Positions 1 to 5,532 of a stretch of 6,455 nt of DNA are shown piece after piece. Position 1 is the first letter of the stretch. Every line of letters starts with the position of its first letter. The translations under genes were made by a program, and so were the position numbers. The notes under the pieces were generated by a model. That model searched no databases. It was given only the letters and a program-made list of their open reading frames with translations, and was not told the origin of the DNA. Source of the stretch: Saprospiraceae bacterium (GTDB lineage: Bacteria > Bacteroidota > Bacteroidia > Chitinophagales > Saprospiraceae); the NCBI GenBank assembly GCA_013002625.1, contig JABDJE010000335.1, positions 1 through 6,455 on the forward strand. Reading direction: 5' to 3'.

Positions 1-1
1 C

Positions 2-571
2 TTCAATGGCTTGGTTAAACAATTTGATTATTTGATTGATCTCCACACCGCCAGTACGGGAAGAATTAACTCCTATTATATCCGAGCCGATATGAGTGAT
101 GAACAAACCAAGGAATTGGCGCTGTTACAAAATGCTCAGATCATCGTTCATAACCCACCTTCTGATGGCACATTAAGAGGTGCTGCCGATGAACTTGGCA
201 TTCCTGCTATCACGCTTGAAGTTGGAAACCCAAGCACGTTTCAAAATGGTATGATCCGAACAGGTATAACTGGACTGTATAACTCCCTTGTCCATCTCGA
301 TATGATAGAAGGTGAAATTGATGCGGCGGATAAGCACCCCGTCATGTGTAAAAATTCATATTGGATATATACCGACAGAGGCGGTCTTCTTTCTGTACTC
401 CCTAATGTAACGGAATATGTAAAAAAGGATCAGGTTATTGCTGTCCAATATGATATATTCGGTGACAAACAAAAAGAGTATGTAGCACCCGAAGATGGAA
501 TTGTAATCGGAAAAAGTATTAGTCCGGTTAATATCTCTGGAGGTAGGATATTACATTTAGGAGTGCTTTAA
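2..571 (+). CDS. AspA/AstE-family zinc deacylase, C-terminal part (5' truncated by window edge)
   Basis: This is the end of a succinylglutamate desuccinylase/aspartoacylase-family protein, a Zn-dependent carboxypeptidase-like fold (M14 relatives) that removes acyl groups from amino acids. The frame is open to the left edge (reading FNGLVKQFDYLIDLHTAS), so a TTG at 11 is not the true start. The first two zinc ligands (the H..E motif) lie outside the window. Visible are DLHTAS (nt 38-55), whose His fits the third zinc ligand, and AITLEVGNP, whose Glu (nt 218-220) fits the catalytic general base. About 190 residues are present. The last 75 or so (VAPEDGIVIG, GGRILHLG) look like the small beta domain that closes the active site in this family. 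The aldehyde dehydrogenase gene follows after 18 bases on the same strand and is probably co-transcribed. The family is known to act on succinylglutamate, N-acetylaspartate and N-acetyldiaminobutyrate (DoeB), among others. The fragment does not show which substrate applies here. Confidence 0.85.
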   Translation, partial: FNGLVKQFDYLIDLHTASTGRINSYYIRADMSDEQTKELALLQNAQIIVHNPPSDGTLRGAADELGIPAITLEVGNPSTFQNGMIRTGITGLYNSLVHLDMIEGEIDAADKHPVMCKNSYWIYTDRGGLLSVLPNVTEYVKKDQVIAVQYDIFGDKQKEYVAPEDGIVIGKSISPVNISGGRILHLGVL

Positions 572-585
572 TGTCCTTATTTTAG
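559..585 (+). promoter_or_regulatory. Shine-Dalgarno-like AGGAG with a four-codon mini-ORF at the deacylase/dehydrogenase junction
   Basis: AGGAG at 559-563 is followed seven bases later by ATG at 571-573. This ATG shares one base with the deacylase stop (TAATG). It opens a reading frame of four codons (M-S-L-F) ending in TAG at 583-585, four bases before the aldehyde dehydrogenase ATG at 590. The dehydrogenase ATG itself has no good Shine-Dalgarno sequence. Terminating ribosomes could therefore re-initiate on the mini-ORF and then on the dehydrogenase. AGGAG also encodes ordinary residues of the deacylase (Leu-Gly-Val), and genes in this kind of genome often lack Shine-Dalgarno sites, so chance is a real alternative. 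Confidence 0.25.
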
Positions 586-589
586 CATC

Positions 590-2080
590 ATGAATCAAAT
601 GTCGCTTCAAAATCAGACAATTAGTTTTTTGGAAAGGAAGGATTATTGTTCGTTCATCGATGGAACCTACTTGGATAAATCCAATAATCAAACAATAGCA
701 CTTCATAATCCATCTGACGGTGAAATCTTTGCGCAGTTTGAATGTGCCAATTCCGATCAGGTAGATCAGGCTGTTCTGTCTTCAGCTCGGGCATTTAAGT
801 CTGATCCATGGGCAAAAATATCGCCGGCCCAAAGAGAAGCAATATTACACAAACTGGCAGATAGCCTGGAGAAAGAATTACAAGTACTTGCTGAATTGAT
901 AGCATTGGAAAATGGAAAGCTGATCGCACAAGCTCAATCTGAGATCAAGGGTGCAATTGCAACTTTCAGATATTATGCAGGATGGTGTACCAAACTTGAT
1001 GGTGAGACGCTGGATATTTCATTGAAACAAAAACCGGGAAAGCAAAACTTTGCTTTTACAAGAAGAGAACCTGTGGGTGTTGTAGCCGCCATTGTACCTT
1101 GGAATTTTCCGATTTCAATTGCCTCCTGGAAATTAGCCCCTGCCTTGGCAGCTGGATGTACAGTGGTATTGAAGCCTTCAGAACAGACGCCATTATCATC
1201 ATTGTATATGGCGGAACTATTTGTTCGGGTGGGCTTACCGAAGGGTGTGCTTAATGTTGTCATAGGCGATGGTCAGACAGGTGCCGCACTAACACAACAT
1301 TCAGGTATTAATAAAATTACATTTACAGGATCGACCGAAGTCGGTAAGATAATTGGCAAAGCTGCCATGGAAAACCTAACCGATTTATCGCTTGAATTAG
1401 GCGGCAAGTCGCCTGCAATTGTTTTCGCAGATGCCAATATTAAGGAAGCAGCAAACGGTATTGCATTGGGTATTTATAGAAACAGCGGCCAGGTGTGCGT
1501 CGCAGGATCACGGGCGTATGTTGAAGCTTCAATAATGGATACATTTGTTGCGTCTCTGAAATCTGAAGTAGATAAAATGAAGATTTCAGATGCGTTTGAT
1601 CCGGACGCTGGGTTGGGTCCCTTATCATCGGAAGCCCACTTGAACAAAGTAGATTCTTATATTACTAAAAGCCAGGAAGAAGGGGCAAGTTTAATCTTTG
1701 GAGGTAAGCGATTGGAAAAAGATGGATACTATATTCAGGCCACCGCCCTAGCAATAAATAGCAATAATAATTGTGCTGCTACGGATGAAATATTTGGCCC
1801 TGTGCTCGTCATCATTCCGTTTAACTCAACAGAAGAAGCGATCAATCTTGCCAACGATACCCGTTATGGTTTGTCCTCAACTGTTTGGACAAATGATATT
1901 AACAAGGCTATGGAATGTGTTGATAGATTGGAAGCAGGTTGGGTATTTGTAAATGGTCCTGCGCGTTCAGATCCACACTTTCCAATTGGGGGGTATAAAC
2001 AATCAGGCATTGGCAAAGAATTAGGGAAGGTTGGTATTTACACCTATACCAAAATCAAGTCAGTTAATATTATCTATTAA
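590..2080 (+). CDS. NAD-dependent aldehyde dehydrogenase (ALDH superfamily), substrate unknown
   Basis: A complete 496-residue aldehyde dehydrogenase, the usual length for this family. It oxidises an aldehyde to the carboxylic acid in the cytoplasm. Key residues are all present: Asn172 in PWNFP (oxyanion site), Lys195 and Glu198 in LKPSEQTP, GSTEVG at 247-252 (nucleotide-binding turn), general base Glu269 in LELGGKSP, nucleophile Cys303 in SGQVCVAGSR, and Glu400 in EIFGPV (nicotinamide ribose). Glu198 is typical of enzymes that prefer NAD over NADP. The middle region (RYYAGW, TRREPVGVV, PALAAGCTVVLKP) resembles the phenylacetaldehyde / gamma-glutamyl-aminobutyraldehyde dehydrogenase branch, but that does not fix the substrate. 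ATG at 590 was chosen; an in-frame ATG at 599 would remove only three residues. It lies 18 bases after an AspA/AstE deacylase, a pairing also seen with DoeB and DoeC of ectoine breakdown. Its 3' end overlaps the convergent pxpC stop by 11 bases. Confidence 0.95.
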   Translation: MNQMSLQNQTISFLERKDYCSFIDGTYLDKSNNQTIALHNPSDGEIFAQFECANSDQVDQAVLSSARAFKSDPWAKISPAQREAILHKLADSLEKELQVLAELIALENGKLIAQAQSEIKGAIATFRYYAGWCTKLDGETLDISLKQKPGKQNFAFTRREPVGVVAAIVPWNFPISIASWKLAPALAAGCTVVLKPSEQTPLSSLYMAELFVRVGLPKGVLNVVIGDGQTGAALTQHSGINKITFTGSTEVGKIIGKAAMENLTDLSLELGGKSPAIVFADANIKEAANGIALGIYRNSGQVCVAGSRAYVEASIMDTFVASLKSEVDKMKISDAFDPDAGLGPLSSEAHLNKVDSYITKSQEEGASLIFGGKRLEKDGYYIQATALAINSNNNCAATDEIFGPVLVIIPFNSTEEAINLANDTRYGLSSTVWTNDINKAMECVDRLEAGWVFVNGPARSDPHFPIGGYKQSGIGKELGKVGIYTYTKIKSVNIIY

Positions 2081-2936
2081 CAAATCGAAAACTTTGATTG
2101 GGCAGATATTGATTAAAGGCATTTAATTGATTCCTGTTTAAATAGCCAATTCTAGGATATCCGCCTGTGGTCTGGCCATCCTCCAATACAACAATCAACT
2201 GACCTGAAGGTAAGAGTTGGATAAAACCAGGAAGCACAGGTACGGAGTAAGTTAATTGAATGTCATGGATCAGTGCAGGTCCTTTCAGCCTGGCACCCAT
2301 ACGATTCGATTCTGAAGTAATTGCAAAGGGCTTATTGAATAACAGATCTTTTTGTGCATTGTCCAGGACTTCCCATTCTGGCCCAGGGTTAAAGTAAATT
2401 TCTGATTTTGGTTTGATCTTGAATTGAAGCGAAGGATAGGTGCTAAGTTTTTTTGAACTTTCAGTTTCAATTTCCAACAAATCCCCTTTTCGCAATTTCT
2501 TACCCTGGTTGCCACCCCATCCATAAGCCGGTAGGGTAGCATAGGAATTATATGAAATTGAGCTCTTCAGGCTTCCGCCAAATGCGATGTAAGCTTTGGC
2601 CATTGATGCGGAATTCTCACATGCCAGCACTGAATGTTTTTCAGCATGGATAAGCTGATTTACAGGGATCGATTTTGAATTGAGTGTCCATCCAAAATCA
2701 CTGCCGCAAATTGCAAAATAACAGCTGCCATTAAATTTCAAAGAAAGACCCATCTGCACACACTCTATCACAGGCGAATGAATATCATTTCCAACCAAGC
2801 TATTGGCTAAATGGAATGAATTGAGATCTGACGCTCCACCTCGTGGAATGGCATAGAATGCCAGACCATCCCTCCCTTGATCCTGAATGGATGAAAATAT
2901 ACCAGGTTTTAATATTTCAACTGAAATTGTAATCAT
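2070..2936 (-). CDS. pxpC: 5-oxoprolinase subunit C (biotin-dependent-carboxyltransferase / KipA-like domain)
   Basis: PxpC works with PxpA and PxpB in the ATP-dependent ring opening of 5-oxoproline to glutamate in the cytoplasm. The 288-residue product is slightly short but covers the whole KipA/allophanate-hydrolase-subunit-2 domain. Family motifs run in order: PGIFSSIQDQGRDG (11-24), PRGGASD (31-37), NSLVGN (45-50), AYIAFGG (115-121), GWGGNQGKKL (139-148), GPEWEVL (185-191), TSESNRMGARLKGP (207-220) and LEDGQTTGGYPRIGYL (251-266). The protein stops soon after the last motif, with none of the C-terminal tail found in some homologues. ATG at 2936-2934 lies 20 bases inside the end of pxpB, which argues for translational coupling. 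The gene is last in its operon, and its stop overlaps the end of the convergent dehydrogenase gene. The related domain also occurs in urea carboxylase and allophanate hydrolase, but the adjacent pxpA and pxpB favour 5-oxoprolinase. Confidence 0.93.
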   Translation of the reverse strand: MITISVEILKPGIFSSIQDQGRDGLAFYAIPRGGASDLNSFHLANSLVGNDIHSPVIECVQMGLSLKFNGSCYFAICGSDFGWTLNSKSIPVNQLIHAEKHSVLACENSASMAKAYIAFGGSLKSSISYNSYATLPAYGWGGNQGKKLRKGDLLEIETESSKKLSTYPSLQFKIKPKSEIYFNPGPEWEVLDNAQKDLLFNKPFAITSESNRMGARLKGPALIHDIQLTYSVPVLPGFIQLLPSGQLIVVLEDGQTTGGYPRIGYLNRNQLNAFNQYLPNQSFRFVNR

Positions 2937-3612
2937 TAAGACTTAGACCTTTGTTTTTTAATACGTGATATTCTGGTTTATCGATCAGTTTGAATTTGAT
3001 TATATCTCCCGGATTTATAAAGCCGGGTGGGATGTGATCTGCGTTTATTATGTGCAAAGGGGTGACACCGATTACATTCCAACCCCCAGGACTGTCAACA
3101 GGATAAATGCCGACATATGGGCCTCCTACAGCAATGCTTCCGGCCCGAACGCTAATTGACGGCGTCTCCTTGCGTGGGCAATACAATGCTTTGTCCAATC
3201 CTTTCAAATATGGAAAACCGGGTAGAAATCCTGCCATCTGCATGGTAAGCTTGCTTTGAAGGAAGGCTTGGATATATGCATCCTGATTGAATCCTGTTCT
3301 GGATGCGATATGAGACCAATCGCCATTATTATCTATTAATAAAGGAATGGTCCATTGTTTCGATTCTTGATTTGCTTTTACCGAAATACCGGTCAAGGCA
3401 TTTAGATCAATCAATTCGGTTTCGGAAAGTGCGATCAATATTTCTTCTTCGGAGGCAATCACCTCCTTAATAAAAGGCAGTTTTTTATCCAGAATTGATT
3501 TTCCAATTAGGCTATTACAGACAGCACCGCAACTATCATTTTTAAGAATCAGAAATTCATTTCCATATTGTCTGATCTCATATTTTATCTGATCAAGCTG
3601 AAGTAATTTCAA
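2917..3612 (-). CDS. pxpB: 5-oxoprolinase subunit B (KipI-like, cyclophilin-fold domain)
   Basis: PxpB is the second subunit of the PxpABC 5-oxoprolinase. The 231-residue length is normal. The C-terminal half has the family signature: GFLPGFPYLKGLD (128-140), CPRKETPS (145-152), RAGSIAVGG (156-164), GIYPVDSPGGWNVIG (168-182) and NPGDIIKF (200-207). The start is decided by the sequence. An in-frame TAA lies at 3627-3625 and there is no in-frame ATG before residue 124, so TTG at 3612-3610 is the only common start codon ahead of the conserved N-terminal YEIRQYG. It overlaps the end of pxpA by 20 bases. Compared with my recollection of typical PxpB proteins, the usual HT ahead of the GFxPGFPYL motif reads FL (117-118) and the usual QTG before IYP reads YVG (166-168), so this is a divergent member. 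The Bacillus homologue KipI was first described as a kinase inhibitor, but the pxpA-pxpC context supports the enzyme role. Confidence 0.9.
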   Translation of the reverse strand: MKLLQLDQIKYEIRQYGNEFLILKNDSCGAVCNSLIGKSILDKKLPFIKEVIASEEEILIALSETELIDLNALTGISVKANQESKQWTIPLLIDNNGDWSHIASRTGFNQDAYIQAFLQSKLTMQMAGFLPGFPYLKGLDKALYCPRKETPSISVRAGSIAVGGPYVGIYPVDSPGGWNVIGVTPLHIINADHIPPGFINPGDIIKFKLIDKPEYHVLKNKGLSLNDYNFS

Positions 3613-4342
3613 TGCCTTTTTTATTTAAATGATTAAATACATGTCTAAGCAAATCATCAGCACCAGGTGTATCGCCATGCAAGCAAAGCGAGTCTACCTG
3701 AATATTGATCTTGGTGTCATCTACCACAACATATCCATTAAGAATATTATCCAACTGGACAATCAATTCAGTCTTGTCATTGATTACGGCGTCAGATTCA
3801 GAACGGGCTTTAAGTTTCAGGTTTTTGGTGTAACGCCTATCCATAAATCCTTCGCTTATAAAATTCAAATTATGCTGGATCGCAAGTTCATGAAAAACAG
3901 AATGCGCCAATCCATAAATTTTAATATTGGCATCGAATAAATTAATGAACTCAATAAACCAATTAGAATACATTTCACTTTGAGCAAGGTCATTGTACAA
4001 CGCGCCATGTGGTTTTACATGTTGCATGTACACATTTTCAGACGCACATAATTCCTTGAAAGAAACGAGTTGTGAATGAAGCATTTGATTAAACGATTGT
4101 TGATCGAGTTCCATGGATTTTCGTCCGAAATTTTCTCTGTCCGGATAGGATGGATGCGCACCGATACTACATTTATAATCTCTGGCCAAGGCGATGGTGC
4201 CCTTGATCACCTCATCGTTTCCTGCATGCGCCCCACAGGATATATTCGCGCTTGAAATACGAGGTAGAATAGTGCGTAGAAACTGAGCGTCCAGTGTTTC
4301 GTGTTCTCCTAAATCACAGTTTATGTCAATTTGTGTCCGCAT
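3593..4342 (-). CDS. pxpA: 5-oxoprolinase subunit A (LamB/YcsF family)
   Basis: PxpA is the YcsF-type subunit of the ATP-dependent 5-oxoprolinase PxpABC, which converts 5-oxoproline to glutamate. The 249-residue product matches the family length of about 250. Motifs in order: DINCDLGE (6-13), SSANISCGAHAGN (30-42), IGAHPSYPDR (60-69), HVKPHGALYND (108-118), SEGFMDRRYT (163-172) and LCLHGDTPGAD (219-229). The usual GFHAGD reads GAHAGN here; the His is kept, but the preceding Phe and following Asp are changed. ATG at 4342-4340 begins immediately before the conserved DINCDLGE and lies two bases after the transporter stop. The 3' end overlaps pxpB by 20 bases. Both spacings indicate a single transcript with coupled translation. 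No signal peptide or membrane segment is visible, consistent with a cytoplasmic enzyme. Confidence 0.95.
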   Translation of the reverse strand: MRTQIDINCDLGEHETLDAQFLRTILPRISSANISCGAHAGNDEVIKGTIALARDYKCSIGAHPSYPDRENFGRKSMELDQQSFNQMLHSQLVSFKELCASENVYMQHVKPHGALYNDLAQSEMYSNWFIEFINLFDANIKIYGLAHSVFHELAIQHNLNFISEGFMDRRYTKNLKLKARSESDAVINDKTELIVQLDNILNGYVVVDDTKINIQVDSLCLHGDTPGADDLLRHVFNHLNKKGIEITSA

Positions 4343-4344
4343 AA

Positions 4345-5532
4345 TTAAAACAGTAGCCAGAGTGATTTAATACTTATAAGTAAGGTGATTATAATGACAA
4401 GACCTGAAAGTATATTTTGCCGTAAGGAATTGACTTCTTTCCGCATTATTGAAGGCTGATTGCATGCATAGATCAAGAAGAACGAAATGAAAGGAAGGAG
4501 CACGGCATTCATAATCTGCGCAAATTTTATAACCAATGTTGGCTGATATCCCTGGGATATAACGATAAGACCGCTTAGTAAAACGACCAACCATGTCAAT
4601 TTAAAATAAATACTGCCGTCACCTTTTTCAAAATCAAAAATGCCTTTGGCGGCATAAGCTGCTGCAAGGGGTGCCGTTAAAGCTGAACTAAGACCAGCGG
4701 ACCATAGCCCCAATCCCATTAGATAACTGGCAGTCTTGCCTGCAAGTGGTTCTAATTGCATGGCCAGGTCTTTGCCTGATTCGATTGAACCGATGCCGCT
4801 TTGAGCACTTGCTGCAACGATCACAATACAAATTGAAATTAGACCTCCGAGTAAAATTGAAACAAAGTTTTCGATTCGGATATCTGTTAAAGAAGCACCG
4901 GTTTTATATTTTTTTGAAATGGCAGAAGCATGAAGGAAAAGATTATAGGGTACGACGGTTGTACCGATCAATGCCATCACGAGTAAAATATTTCCATCGG
5001 ACAAAGAGGGAATGAAACCTTCAATTATGGCTGCAAGATCAGGCTTGACGATAATACAGGTAATTAAAAAACAAAGACTCATAAATAGAACCAAGGCAAT
5101 CAACGTTCGTTCTACCCATTTATACTTGCCATAAAGCAGGAGTACAAACGCAAGACCTCCGATAATCCAAGGGTGCCAATTGCTTGCACCAAAAATTAGT
5201 TCTGCGCCCAGAACTGAGCCAGCAATATTACCTGCCTCGTATGCTGCATTTCCGATAAGGATGGCTCCAATGACAATCATGAAAGCTATAATCCTTGATA
5301 CAGGTTTTATCAAGCTCTTGTTTAAAGCTTCTCCCAAGCCACTTTGAGTAATAAAACCCAATCTGGCAGCCATTTCCTGAAGGATGATGGTTGCGAATAT
5401 TGAAAAAATCAATGCCCATATAAGACTGTAACCGGTTTCGATGCCTGCCATTGAACAGGTCATGATGGTTCCCGGACCAATGAATGCCGCCGTTACCAAT
5501 GTACTGGGACCAAAATATTTATTCAGTCTCAT
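4345..5532 (-). CDS. NRAMP-superfamily transporter with non-canonical substrate site, linked to 5-oxoprolinase
   Basis: An integral membrane protein of 395 residues with about 11 hydrophobic helices, in the NRAMP family (LeuT-type fold). ATG at 5532-5530 is preferred; an in-frame TTG at 5541 would add three residues. NRAMP landmarks include QEMAARLG after helix 2 (52-59), a YEAGN-type segment (98-102) at the end of helix 3, VERTLIAL before helix 5, helix 6 VVPYNLFLHAS (193-203), GLWSAGLSSALTAPLAA in helix 8 (275-291) and QIMNAVLLPF in helix 10 (339-348). Classical Mn/Fe transporters bind metal through helix 1 DPGN and helix 6 MPHN. Here these read GPGT (19-22) and VPYN, so the metal-ligating Asp, Asn and Met are gone. 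It is probably not a conventional Mn/Fe importer. It sits two bases upstream of pxpA, and B. subtilis has an NRAMP gene (ycsG) next to its pxpA homologue. Import of 5-oxoproline or a related solute is therefore a reasonable inference. Confidence 0.9.
   Translation of the reverse strand: MRLNKYFGPSTLVTAAFIGPGTIMTCSMAGIETGYSLIWALIFSIFATIILQEMAARLGFITQSGLGEALNKSLIKPVSRIIAFMIVIGAILIGNAAYEAGNIAGSVLGAELIFGASNWHPWIIGGLAFVLLLYGKYKWVERTLIALVLFMSLCFLITCIIVKPDLAAIIEGFIPSLSDGNILLVMALIGTTVVPYNLFLHASAISKKYKTGASLTDIRIENFVSILLGGLISICIVIVAASAQSGIGSIESGKDLAMQLEPLAGKTASYLMGLGLWSAGLSSALTAPLAAAYAAKGIFDFEKGDGSIYFKLTWLVVLLSGLIVISQGYQPTLVIKFAQIMNAVLLPFISFFLIYACNQPSIMRKEVNSLRQNILSGLVIIITLLISIKSLWLLF

Noticed and set aside
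560..600. Possible frameshift fusing the deacylase and the dehydrogenase
   Set aside because: The deacylase ends at a normal C terminus and the dehydrogenase has a full-length N terminus of its own; they are two separate genes 18 bases apart.
973..1263. Minus-strand open frame of 96 codons opposite the aldehyde dehydrogenase
   Set aside because: It is antisense to the conserved PWNFP and LKPSEQTP region, with composition typical of a mirrored coding frame and no recognisable family.
2083..2099. Inverted repeat AATCGAA / TTTGATT with a three-base loop, three bases after the dehydrogenase stop
   Set aside because: The seven-pair stem is AT-rich with one G-U pair, has no following U tract, and lies inside the pxpC coding sequence; it is too weak to call an intrinsic terminator.
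2070..3612. Annotation as kinase inhibitor KipI with antagonist KipA, or as allophanate hydrolase subunits
   Set aside because: The coupled pxpA gene and three-gene order match PxpABC 5-oxoprolinase; there is no sporulation kinase context, amidase domain or urea carboxylase gene nearby.
3629..3940. Plus-strand open frame of 103 codons opposite pxpA
   Set aside because: It lies wholly antisense to a gene with strong family motifs, shows no recognisable domain and has an unremarkable start; it is best explained as a shadow frame.
4746..5015. Plus-strand open frame of 89 codons opposite the NRAMP-like gene
   Set aside because: The Arg/Lys-rich translation is what the reverse of a hydrophobic membrane-protein gene gives; there is no sign of independent coding.
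4345..5532. Annotation as MntH, a proton-coupled manganese transporter
   Set aside because: The DPGN Asp and Asn and the helix 6 Met of the metal site are absent, and the operon context concerns 5-oxoproline, not metals.
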